DNA from: an uncultured Oligoflexales bacterium | GTDB taxonomy: Bacteria > Bdellovibrionota_B > Oligoflexia > Oligoflexales > JAPPIL01 | Length of the DNA: 64,000 bases | Direction: 5' to 3' | Assembly (NCBI GenBank): GCA_958296095.1 | Contig: OY282434.1 | Coordinates: 310,001-374,000, forward strand | Shown: in pieces, positions 10,601-18,164 of the stretch | Position numbering within the stretch: position 1 is the stretch's first letter | Layout: each line of letters begins with the position of its first letter | The notes under the pieces: model-generated | The model's input: the letters and a program-made list of their open reading frames with translations, nothing else | The model's database searches: none | Told to the model about the DNA's origin: nothing | Program-made: the position numbers and the translations under genes

Positions 10601-11550
10601 GTAAGTTCAGCCATATTCTGAAGCCAGCACGATTTTTTTTCGATGAGGTGAATGCCGAAACGATAAAAATGAGTGGCACAGAGGGGGTTAGCGAGCTGCA
10701 CGTCGCGACAGTCAGCCAAGAAAAAGAATCCTCGTACTTGCCTACCTACAGTACCCACAATACTATGCTAGAAAGTTTTATCACTCAGGACGAGCGGGTG
10801 TTTATCAGTCTGCGCATGAACTTTAAGAATGCCTACGGTAAACGCAAGCACTTCAAGTGGGTCTACCAACACATGATGCCGTTGCTGGGCAAGCGGTTTG
10901 TTTTGTTTACGCCAGAAGATGTCAACTATTATCTTGATTATTTTAAATTTATAGGTGAGGTCTACATCCTGCCTGCGGGTGTCGACAAGATCATGGCTTA
11001 CCGTAACGTGCCGCGGTCTGATTTTTGTGTCGCCTATGCCAACGCTGCGGATAAACTACATCCACGACAATGGTGTGAGCAGCTGTTCAACAACGAACTG
11101 GGTATCCTTACTGGACGGGGGCGTTTACGAGACCGGACTGAGCTTAGGTTCAGAAATTTTCTCAACCGCTATGTCAAAGCCGCACGTAGTTGGTTGCGGC
11201 AGCCGACAGATGACATGTCTGAAGAAAAACGTGATGGCATACTGCGTGACAGGGCACACGCGATCGCTAAAATGTTCAGTGTCGGAGGCTTCGATGCCGC
11301 GGTGTGGAAAATGCTACAGCGCATCGCGGGTGAAGAAAATATCTACCGCAACGGGATACTCACCTCCCGCACGGGTGGCTTACCGGCCCAGAGCAAGGTG
11401 ATTGAAATGCCAGAACAACTGCGAGGCGAGGCGGGGGCACGGGTGTTGTCCGCCTACAAAAACATCAAGCAGTCGGTGCAAATTTCTACCGACCCGCTCT
11501 TCAGTGAGTTGGAGGATGTCTTCTACGAACCGATGGGAGAAGATCGCTGA
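7681..11550 (+). CDS. Very large exported protein of unknown function
   Basis: A 1289-residue product with an N-terminal signal peptide (ACCALLLLSWQQLLVAG); the ATG at 7681 follows CAGGGGGTATTC. I recognise no domain. Visible traits are a basic N-terminal third, a Cys pair CENECFYDG near residue 720, few hydrophobic stretches after the signal, and many Tyr/Phe/Arg-rich segments (FLLRNPYGDREKP, FSISLRMNF-like strands). This could suit a large periplasmic or outer-membrane-associated protein. The gene is intact with strand-consistent coding character throughout. It is last in a same-strand run starting at rpoD or the lipoproteins. A modular repeat block begins immediately after its stop. Confidence 0.75.
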   Translation: MLYRACCALLLLSWQQLLVAGVVGNFDGVRNLPGYISLQRGDDVYRDPIKRPQRRGAKVEHRTASRILREDYLRDDGTIDTAAIEAKILAIKRHENIAFMTYCVRKSSQTVRHVEWCRSRADEKILKRWKKYKLAAFYAFAVGELQKARALAAGVRRDNINHASSQPFLEHLFQGLETFASILDMDPLGGDWIDGILYGLDFSNVRVNFEIEPANLVIPAAMKARHAELRQQVFFSPRQLTRFAQREGLDISSLNPLNSGFWRAPHSIRAFDTRNYNGQSGFPEGITNPHTEISLLYDWGGRFTGRTPKMRVRYGKAQYKMKYLAEAMNSEHALSLSNIHRYWRKTSPEVNAETVANSLAAALGFTVDPTFFKRSVKLYLPLADPTSAEEFDQAYQRLLADHQRWRGHRPEKALADINQDAQGRWYIRMRSVQLERRSDADSDLSVGSFIKASFSRPFKREFRAFALFLAWVSDQDVKDDNASLVLVGNAEGRKVAYSAADMGGVLGSWFAKDSPNFLGRDLVDRVRRKPDGTIYEVVLNYFTPFKNSALNVMSLSDAKWMTRLMAQLSPAQIKNAFLAAGYSDMIAEYFTQIMLRRRDQLVAVFGLLGQTITDAAGTEILLKRESKMTDPATYAVEGYEQYFKDGYLHDPEGEVSSNPGDFIRRYYDRNIIHATPGTLQRVLWDAVDAWWKINAVSALSKRLHKLKITNRTFGLPLLAGDFCENECFYDGLRVGITNFLPQRFLLRNPYGDREKPLLLVDVYRFGFLLGADIGKDFPTRFGIDSELDDDLPQLRYQKVYEFIKAKPLGSIVDSVKNLGKLSPLQILKHDRIHQQFIEQLQSGETLIASTYLSRGAGLVVGKYPFLGQPIVSAGVDLSHVVVSRKALARSEDKFLLQFSDLKATKLWAGVKGDLLLADFPIVSWKMEKLSKMDLVFEFPASAQQLLEVGLAAATPSDDMADFAVVERSIEGVKRKFSHILKPARFFFDEVNAETIKMSGTEGVSELHVATVSQEKESSYLPTYSTHNTMLESFITQDERVFISLRMNFKNAYGKRKHFKWVYQHMMPLLGKRFVLFTPEDVNYYLDYFKFIGEVYILPAGVDKIMAYRNVPRSDFCVAYANAADKLHPRQWCEQLFNNELGILTGRGRLRDRTELRFRNFLNRYVKAARSWLRQPTDDMSEEKRDGILRDRAHAIAKMFSVGGFDAAVWKMLQRIAGEENIYRNGILTSRTGGLPAQSKVIEMPEQLRGEAGARVLSAYKNIKQSVQISTDPLFSELEDVFYEPMGEDR

Positions 11551-13190
11551 GTAACGCTCGCTTCGCTCGCTACGCGGCTCTTTAGTAACGCTCGCTTCCT
11601 AGCTCGCTTCGCTCGCTACGCTGCTTTTTGTCCCGCTCGCTTCCTAGCTCGCTGCATGTTCTCAGGCCACTCTGCGCGCCCTCTCTGCTTGCACCCAAGT
11701 CTCTCGGCGGTTGCCCCCACCTCTTGCCTACCAAGAGCTTTGTGAACGGCAGGGAGAGACCGTACGCTGCGCTGCGGCTTTCTGTATCGCTCGCTTCCTA
11801 GCTCGCTTCGCTCGCTACGCTGCTTTTTGTCCCGCTCGCTTTCTAGCTCGCTGCATGTTCTCAGGCCACTCTGCGCGCCCTCTCTGCTTGCGCCCAAGTC
11901 TCTCGGCGGTTACCCCCACCTCTTGCCTACCAAGAGCTCCATGAACGGCACGGCAAGACCGTACGCTGCGCTGCGGCTTTCTGTATCGCTCGCTTCCTAG
12001 CTCGCTTCGCTCGCTACGCTGCTTTTTGTCCCGCTCGCTTTCTAGCTCGCTGCATGTTCTCAGGCCACTCTGCGCGCCCTCTCTGCTTGCGCCCAAGTCT
12101 CTCGGCGGTTGTCCCCACCTCTTGCCCACAGAGAGCTTTATGAATGGCGAGGCGAGGCCGTACGCTGCGCTGCGGCTTTCTGTATCGCTCGCTTTCTAGC
12201 TCGCTTCGCTCGCTACGCTGCTTTTTGTCCCGCTCGCTTTCTAGCTCGCTGCATGTTCTCAGGCCACTCTGCGCGCCCTCTCTGCTTGCGCCCAAGTCTC
12301 TCGGCGGTTACCACCACCTCTTGCCTACCAAGAGCTCCATGAACGGCACGGCAAGACCGTACGCTGCGCTGCGGCTTTCTGTATCGCTCGCTTCCTAGCT
12401 CGCTGCATGTTCTCGGACCTCTCGTTATTGCGTTCAGTTTATTTTTTTGCACAAGGCATGTGCCACACCTATCTCAAGGGCGAGTTTCTCGGTAGGGCTG
12501 CGCCTCGCCCAGCTGCGCTGCGACTCTTTGTAACGCTCGCTTTCTAGCTCGCTCCTCATCCCCAAGACTCTTGCTATCGCGTTCAGGCCCGCCCTCAGGC
12601 CTCTCTGCCTGCCCAGGTCTTCTCGCGGTTGCGCTGAGGCTTGCCTACCGAGGGCTTTATGAACGGCAGAGCGAGACCGTGCGCTGCGCTGCGGCTTTCT
12701 GTATCGCTCGCTTCCTAGCTCGCTGCATGTTCTCGGACCTCTCGTTATTGCGTTCAGTTTATTTTTTTGCACAAGGCATGTGCCACACCTATCTCAAGGG
12801 CGAGTTTCTCGGTAGGTCTGCGCCGTGGCTCGCTTCGCTCGCTACGCTGCTTTTTGTCCCGCTCGCTTTCTAGCTCGCTGCTTGCGCTCAGACCACTTGC
12901 TATTGCGTTCAGGCTTGTCCTCAGACCTCTCGGCTGTTGAGCTGAGGCTTGCCTACCGAGAGCTCCATGAACGGCGAGGTGAGGCCGTACGAAAACTCGA
13001 CCATAAATACTGCCATATTGCAACCAGATTATGCTTTTGCATAAGGCATGTACTTGCACATATTCGGGGGGAGAGTTTTTCGGTAGGGCTGCGCCTCGCC
13101 AAGATAACGGAGGTTTGTGCCAAGTGGTGTCTGTGCTCGTGTGCGCTGCGTGTAGTGACCCCTTGAAAAAAACCCGATATTGGTGCTGAG
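11551..13190. repeat. Modular intergenic repeat block R2
   Basis: A 1.6-kb gap between convergent genes with no credible gene. It contains many copies of the short motif GCTCGCTTCCTAGCTCGC and its variant GCTCGCTTCGCTCGCTACG, plus the longer modules seen at 1-577 (TGAACGGC.AGG.GAGACCGT, GCACAAGGCATGTGCC, GGGCGAGTTTCTCGGTAGG, AAAACTCGACCATAAATAC at 12990). Frames on the minus strand encode Ser/Glu/Arg-rich peptides (SELESERDKKQRSERS). They arise from the repeat itself, lack ribosome sites, and vary only with the repeat. Confidence 0.8.
11620..12400. repeat. 199-bp tandem repeat array
   Basis: Within block R2 the CCCCACCTCTTGCC landmark recurs at about 11714, 11913, 12112 and 12311, a period of 199 bp over about 3.5 to 4 units. 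Each unit carries the short GCTCGCT motifs, a segment TCTCAGGCCACTCTGCGC and a segment CCAAGTCTCTCGGCGGTT. The units differ by a few substitutions (for example TTTGTGAACGGCAGG against CCATGAACGGCACGG). This is tandem duplication, not a CRISPR array, because there are no unique spacers. Confidence 0.8.
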
Positions 13191-13198
13191 TAGCCTGA

Positions 13199-14269
13199 CT
13201 ATTCTTTCAGCCACTCCAGCAGCTGCGATTGCGCGTCGTCGTCGAGCTTATCGAGCACGTCGCTGTTATGGGTGTCGTTCTCACCCTCAAGGATGGCTTT
13301 GATGGTATTGGTCTTGTCCATCACGCTCTTGTAGCTAGACAGATCAAAGTCGTCGGCGGGATTGTCACTACCATGACAGCCGGCTTTTTCGCAGTTGTTG
13401 ACCATGATCGGTCTGATGCTGTGCGTGAACACATCCTTGTGGATGTCATCGCTCCAGCAGGAGGGGTCGTCATCCTTGGCTAAACGCAACTCTGCCAAGG
13501 CGAAGGATAGCTTGTTGTTGGCACTAAAATCATCGGGCACGATGCTAGTGCCAGTCGCGTGGATAATGTGCCCCGTAGGTCGCTTAGCCGTCGATTTCAC
13601 CGCACAGGCAATATCGTTGTAGGCCGCGTTCTTGCTGTTCCACTTGTCGTTGATAAGAGGTTTGATCCCCTTGATATAGATGTCGGTTTTGTCGGTATAA
13701 ACGCTGAGATTAGCCAAGCTATACCTCTTGATACTGCTATCGGGTAACACCCTGACTGACAACATGATACTACCCCCGCTATACTCTTCGCCGATAAATT
13801 TACCAATGTCCCACTGCATCTTCTGCGTCCGCACTGGGAAACTAATCTGCTGTGTTTTATCGCCGATGTCGTCATCACCCCCGGTGGCCGACCGTATTTC
13901 TTGCCACTTGGTCAATGCCGCCCTCACCTGCTCGCCCGTGGCGGCACAATCACCGCAATTATGTTTTTGTTGGACAATTCTTTTAAGAAAATTTGATTGC
14001 TCGATGTTGTCAAAATCAACATTGCTGAGTGCAGCATCATGAGCAGTTGCCGTGTCTTCTACCATGAATGGCGGGGCTTGGGTTTTGCCATGACATCCAG
14101 CACAGAGGCTCAGGGCCGGACGCACGTGCTCATCGAAAGCCGCGTGCGAGAGCTCAGTCAAGTCACCTTGTGTGTCCTGACTGCTGAGGCTGTGACTGTC
14201 GAGCGGTGGCGCGGAGCAGCAGCACAGCAGCAGGGCAAGTAGGGTTCTGGGAAAAAATCTGCACACCAT
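13199..14269 (-). CDS. Predicted lipoprotein with c-type haem motifs
   Basis: A 356-residue exported protein, last gene of a four-gene minus-strand operon. The signal peptide ends in a Cys-rich lipobox (LLALLLCCCSAPP). A CxxCH haem-attachment motif (CAGCH) lies near residue 60 and a CEKAGCH motif (one residue longer than the classic form) near residue 295; CGDC lies between. Lines such as HVRPALSLCAGCHG and HSIRPIMVNNCEKAGCHG follow the pattern of cytochrome-c-like modules in secreted planctomycete and deltaproteobacterial proteins. It is probably periplasm-facing and redox-active or haem-binding (inference). ATG at 14269 is preferred over GTG at 14275. It starts just after the stop of the Tat-protein gene. 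Confidence 0.72.
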   Translation of the reverse strand: MVCRFFPRTLLALLLCCCSAPPLDSHSLSSQDTQGDLTELSHAAFDEHVRPALSLCAGCHGKTQAPPFMVEDTATAHDAALSNVDFDNIEQSNFLKRIVQQKHNCGDCAATGEQVRAALTKWQEIRSATGGDDDIGDKTQQISFPVRTQKMQWDIGKFIGEEYSGGSIMLSVRVLPDSSIKRYSLANLSVYTDKTDIYIKGIKPLINDKWNSKNAAYNDIACAVKSTAKRPTGHIIHATGTSIVPDDFSANNKLSFALAELRLAKDDDPSCWSDDIHKDVFTHSIRPIMVNNCEKAGCHGSDNPADDFDLSSYKSVMDKTNTIKAILEGENDTHNSDVLDKLDDDAQSQLLEWLKE

Positions 14270-14283
14270 GCCCACCCCACCTG

Positions 14284-15696
14284 CTATGAGCTGCTCATGA
14301 ACAGATACTCATCGAGTTCGCTCGTATTGACAGGAGCACCCTGCATGACGGTAAAAATCTTTTGCTCCAGCCCTTGCCAAGCCAGCCAGTTGGCGACCAC
14401 CACCTGTGCTTGTGCTCTTGGACTGCTGCTGATTTTAGCGTGGCTGGCCGGAGTAAGATTGACCGTGCCCTTGTCCTCATCCTGGTATGCACCTAACTGC
14501 TGGCGTTGGGACTCGCCGAAGCTCAACTGCGGTCTACCACTTGGATCATAGACGAGCACAAACGCGGCTGAACGCACTTCACTATCACCGCTCCACACGA
14601 ACTTTTCGACTCCGCCCTTACTGGTCTTTTGGGTGCCGGAGGCGGGATCGACCCCACCGTCGGTATAAATATGAATCATTAGCTTGCGTTGCAGATTAGC
14701 CGCCATCTGCAGCATCATGCCGATCGTTCTACCCGCTTCGTAATCTTTGCTATCGGCAGTTGTCGCCGAACCGTTGTGGTAATCGTAGCCGGGCAGGCTG
14801 ACGGTGCCCGACCCCGCATAGCCTTTCAAGACGAGGTAAGCAATTTCAACTGCGGCTTCGGTGACGTTGCTGGGCAGAGTGACCGTATTGTCATTTCTGG
14901 GATCAAGATCAATTTCTTGCGGCGTTAGCAAGTCTTTTGCCTTTAGGTAACCGCATTTGATCATCTCGGCACTCTGCTCGGGCATCCCTAGTTGCACGAA
15001 CCGCTCCAACTGCGCCGAGCTCATCTTGTTGATGGCCGCAAGCACCTGCTGCACTCTCTGTGGCTGATGTTGCCAGACGTTGCCGAGCTTGATAATTTCA
15101 CTAGCACTGGCAATGTCAAAAATTTTAACCGGCATAACACTGTGCATAAAGGGCGTGATGGAATTGCCCCCCGAACTGCCTGCACCACCTTCATCGCTAC
15201 CCACTAACGGAGCAATCAAACCACTTGAGCCTGCCAAGAAGACCCCAGGCGCAGAGGCCAATTCGTTGTTACTGGTGTCATCAGCTGCTTTAGTGCAAAT
15301 AACTACACCCGTTGTTTTAGCCTGCACTTCTTTGCCTGTCGTATCCTTAATGCCCTTCAACATGGCGCTATTTGCGTGCATGGGTAGACCCAGCGAGGTA
15401 TCGATGCGCTGGCTTGCTTGTGGTCTAATCTCGTTGGGCAGGCCCAGCCCCTCATAGTTGTCCAGCAATTCCCCGTCTTCTTTGTAAACGATGACATTGT
15501 TGCCGGCGATGCTAGCACCACCCTTGAGGTCGAGGCCGATGAACGCAGGCGTGTCACTAGCAGAGGCCTCAGGACAGTTGCTGCTGGCTAAGGCACGACC
15601 GTTGAGCAACAGTGTCGCGAGACTGGGCACACATAGATACCCACAGGCGTGCTCAATAGTCGCGTTTAAAAAATTTCGTCGTGTCAGTTCATGCAT
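14284..15696 (-). CDS. Tat-exported DUF1501-like protein
   Basis: A 470-residue protein with a twin-arginine motif (TRRNFLNA) and hydrophobic segment at the N-terminus, so it is likely exported folded through the Tat system. The mature part has FIGLDLKGGAS near the start and LPGYDYHNGS, AGRTIGMMLQ and IYTDGGVD further on. These resemble the glycine-rich and D-H motifs of DUF1501 proteins, which are typically encoded next to secreted cytochrome-like proteins. The assignment is by motif only. It sits between a lipoprotein gene (15715-16482) and a CxxCH lipoprotein gene (13199-14269), all on the minus strand with gaps under 20 bp. A related Tat protein begins at 63529. Confidence 0.7.
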   Translation of the reverse strand: MHELTRRNFLNATIEHACGYLCVPSLATLLLNGRALASSNCPEASASDTPAFIGLDLKGGASIAGNNVIVYKEDGELLDNYEGLGLPNEIRPQASQRIDTSLGLPMHANSAMLKGIKDTTGKEVQAKTTGVVICTKAADDTSNNELASAPGVFLAGSSGLIAPLVGSDEGGAGSSGGNSITPFMHSVMPVKIFDIASASEIIKLGNVWQHQPQRVQQVLAAINKMSSAQLERFVQLGMPEQSAEMIKCGYLKAKDLLTPQEIDLDPRNDNTVTLPSNVTEAAVEIAYLVLKGYAGSGTVSLPGYDYHNGSATTADSKDYEAGRTIGMMLQMAANLQRKLMIHIYTDGGVDPASGTQKTSKGGVEKFVWSGDSEVRSAAFVLVYDPSGRPQLSFGESQRQQLGAYQDEDKGTVNLTPASHAKISSSPRAQAQVVVANWLAWQGLEQKIFTVMQGAPVNTSELDEYLFMSSS

Positions 15697-15714
15697 GCTA
15701 AAAAATCCTCCGCC

Positions 15715-16482
15715 TCAATGGAACACCATCTGTGCACTGGCGAGCGCGGCACTGCACGCGCCCATCAACACTTCCTGATTGCTGGCTTGCTTGTGCCCCT
15801 TCTCCTCTTGGGTGCTGATCAAGTTTGCCATCAGGGTAGCTAAATCGCTCTGCGTTGTCGCCGCCTCAGGTCGCACTGTCTGCGTGCCATGAAAATGATT
15901 GACAAAAGCCGCGGCAATGGAATTCTGCAGCGATGTGTCGATAGTTGCAGGGCGCTGCGACATTTTGATGTCATTGAGCTGTGCTGCCACGGTTGGTAAT
16001 TTCTGCACCCGTGCCTGTTTACCGTTATCGTTGTCTTGCATCAGTTGCTGACAGTATGCGCTAGCCAGCTTAAAAATGCCGACCTGCGTTGAAGCTGTCA
16101 GCGATAAAATATGGCTGCTTTTCGGCAAAAGGTCTTTCACCCCACTACACCACAGCTGGTTAACTGCACCCTTGCCCACCAAAGTGTAGCCCTTGCCATG
16201 ATGCCCATGTTTCCTCTTACAACTCGTTGCCGCAGATGCCATCAGTTGACCGTGTGATGCCTGCACATCTTGCTCGGCAACGCTGGCTACCGTCTTGCTG
16301 TGCATGATGGCGTTTATTTCACGAAAATTGCGCAAGCCAAAGCGGAACCTGATCTTACTGGCATCGACCTCAGCTATACTATTGGCAGTCTCCTGATCCT
16401 CCTCGTCGCTGCTGAGCGCGAAAGGCGAGGTGTTACAGGCTATAGCACCATAAGCTAGCAAAATAACCAATATAGCCTGCAT
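15715..16482 (-). CDS. Predicted lipoprotein of unknown function
   Basis: 255 residues with a lipobox signal peptide (MQAILVILLAYGAIAC). The ATG at 16482 shares one base with the stop codon of the upstream CxxCH protein gene (TGATG) and has GGGGGA six bases upstream, so the two genes are translationally coupled. The mature protein has an Asp/Glu-rich start, an HGHHGKG segment, single cysteines, and a Gln/Thr-rich helical C-terminal part. No family recognised. It occupies the same place as the lipoprotein at 62652-63527 in the second operon (after a CxxCH protein and before a Tat protein), although I see no clear sequence match. Confidence 0.65.
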   Translation of the reverse strand: MQAILVILLAYGAIACNTSPFALSSDEEDQETANSIAEVDASKIRFRFGLRNFREINAIMHSKTVASVAEQDVQASHGQLMASAATSCKRKHGHHGKGYTLVGKGAVNQLWCSGVKDLLPKSSHILSLTASTQVGIFKLASAYCQQLMQDNDNGKQARVQKLPTVAAQLNDIKMSQRPATIDTSLQNSIAAAFVNHFHGTQTVRPEAATTQSDLATLMANLISTQEEKGHKQASNQEVLMGACSAALASAQMVFH

Positions 16483-17651
16483 CAATCTTCCCCCGGCAAA
16501 CATGCAGCCGCGGTCGCGGCAAAAAGTTTTTTCATACTGTAGCTATTGCTTTTAAACGTGCTCGCAAGACTATCACGCAGTGTTTTTTCTTTGCCTGTTT
16601 CAGGTGTAAGTAGGCACACTTGCTCATAAACATGGGTTGCCATGCAGGTGCTAAAGGCCTGACTGTCGGTTAGCATCTTGCCATAATCCTTGGCCCCGTT
16701 GCCGCTGGTCTGTGACCCCCAGCCCAAGGCTGTATTCTGCCCCGTAGTCCAAAGATTGACGAAAGAATCATCGACAGGTTGATGCCCTTGTGGGTAGACA
16801 TAAAAGTTTCTGCTAATCTTGCTTTGCACATTTGTTTGATAAAGTATTTTCTTTTGTGGTTGGAAGTCGTAGTAAACGCTCCAGCCACTCAACGCATCCA
16901 TGCCACTGTGACAGCCTTTACAGCGATTGTTGAATAGATTGGCATCGTTCCCCGGTGCCCGACTGACATCAGGTCGCACCTTCTCATCCGAGATAGTCGG
17001 ATCATGCAAGGCCTCCATATCGTGGCAGAGAAAATACTTGAGGGTAAAAGCCGTTGCCCGCCGATTTGTCCCAGCTTGAAAGTAGGCTTGGCCAAAAGCT
17101 CGCGTCGAGATAATGCCTGCCTGGGCTTCCGCGGGTAAGTGCTTTATCTGGGTAAAAACTTCCGACTGCTTTTTCTTGACCAGCTCACGTTGCAAGTCGC
17201 GGCTCTGCAAGTTGATGTAGAGGCTATTGTCATCAGCACGATAAGCTCCAGCACTATCGCTGCCCGTGTAAAGATAATCGCCCGACAGCACCTCGTTGAA
17301 GGGCACATTATCCCGCACCATGCCGATCATGGTTGCCACCATGTCGTTTAAGTCAATATCGATGCTAGCACCTGTATTTGACCAGGCGCCAAACATATTG
17401 CGTAGCTTGACGTTGTAAAAATCAGACTGCTCGGTTGCCAGTGCCGCGGCCTCCTGCTTTTGTCCCGCTTTAAGCAGTTCAACCATCTTGCTGCGCGTGG
17501 CCTCATCAGGCGGCACACCGGCGATGCGGGTGTGCAACAACACTGCCATATCTCCGTGCTCAGGCGCGGCAGCAGAACCAGCGACTCCCACTCCGGCTGG
17601 CAAGCTGGACAAGGCAAACAACAGGATGGTGGGATACGAATTTATCCACAT
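16482..17651 (-). CDS. Exported CxxCH (c-haem) protein, first gene of operon
   Basis: 389 residues. ATG at 17651 follows GAGGAAACC and gives a signal peptide (MWINSYPTILLFALSSLPAG). A single haem-attachment motif (CKGCH) occurs in NLFNNRCKGCHSGMDA. Before it is a helical region rich in Asp and Glu. C-terminal blocks include WTTGQNTALGWG and MATHVYEQVC, the latter resembling the end part of the larger CxxCH lipoprotein at 60412-62655 (VKYTWNRIFGC). Probably a periplasmic c-type cytochrome-like protein of the DUF1549/DUF1592 type (inference). It opens an operon continuing to 13199. A longer frame back to 17714 has no better start. Confidence 0.7.
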   Translation of the reverse strand: MWINSYPTILLFALSSLPAGVGVAGSAAAPEHGDMAVLLHTRIAGVPPDEATRSKMVELLKAGQKQEAAALATEQSDFYNVKLRNMFGAWSNTGASIDIDLNDMVATMIGMVRDNVPFNEVLSGDYLYTGSDSAGAYRADDNSLYINLQSRDLQRELVKKKQSEVFTQIKHLPAEAQAGIISTRAFGQAYFQAGTNRRATAFTLKYFLCHDMEALHDPTISDEKVRPDVSRAPGNDANLFNNRCKGCHSGMDALSGWSVYYDFQPQKKILYQTNVQSKISRNFYVYPQGHQPVDDSFVNLWTTGQNTALGWGSQTSGNGAKDYGKMLTDSQAFSTCMATHVYEQVCLLTPETGKEKTLRDSLASTFKSNSYSMKKLFAATAAACLPGED

Positions 17652-17732
17652 GGTTTCCTCACACAAACCCCGACTCGCACCCCTTATCGGCAGACCGTTG
17701 GGGATGTTTAGCAAATAAATCTCTAAAGATGT

Positions 17733-18164
17733 CTATTTGCTTGTTTTTATACGCATAAAAATGCCAAAGGCGTGGAAGATAAGTGCAAAAAGAAACATCG
17801 ACAGCAGCAGTCCCATCAACAGGGAGAGCGGGTCGAGATCGAGGCTAGGCTGGCCGAGTGCTTTCAACAGCAGCAGTGGCCCCATGGCAATACTGCCCGC
17901 GCCGATGCCCACCGCTTGCCATAGCTTGAGGCGAGCTGACAGGCGTGAGTAGGGCAGGGTCAGAGCAAACAAAATATGCACGAGACCACATAAGGTGCTG
18001 TGTCCGTGGGCGCTGCGGACGAGGGTGTGTTGCCAGGCGGCGAGGTGCTGGGGTGCAGTGACATACAGGGTGGTCATTTGGTTGACGATGAACGTGCCCA
18101 GCGACGCGCTGAGAAAGACGAGCACGAAGCCGATAACCATGTTGATGAGGGATAAGCGACTCAC
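17733..18164 (-). CDS. Small integral membrane protein
   Basis: 143 residues with four predicted membrane helices: LINMVIGFVLVFLSASLGTF, LCGLVHILFALTLPY, GIGAGSIAMGPLLLL and LLLSMFLFALIFHAFGIF. Histidines lie in or near the second and fourth helices (HGHSTLCGLVH, IFHAFG). The GTG start overlaps the rmuC stop codon by one base (TAGTG), so it is coupled to rmuC. No family recognised. The paired histidines could bind haem or metal, but that is a guess. Confidence 0.65.
   Translation of the reverse strand: MSRLSLINMVIGFVLVFLSASLGTFIVNQMTTLYVTAPQHLAAWQHTLVRSAHGHSTLCGLVHILFALTLPYSRLSARLKLWQAVGIGAGSIAMGPLLLLKALGQPSLDLDPLSLLMGLLLSMFLFALIFHAFGIFMRIKTSK

Noticed and set aside
11620..12400. CRISPR array
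   Set aside because: The period is 199 bp with no unique spacers and no short direct repeat; it is ordinary tandem duplication.
11616..13059. Minus-strand Ser/Glu/Arg-rich frames in the repeat blocks
   Set aside because: They are translations of GCTCGCT motifs, recur with the repeats and lack start signals.
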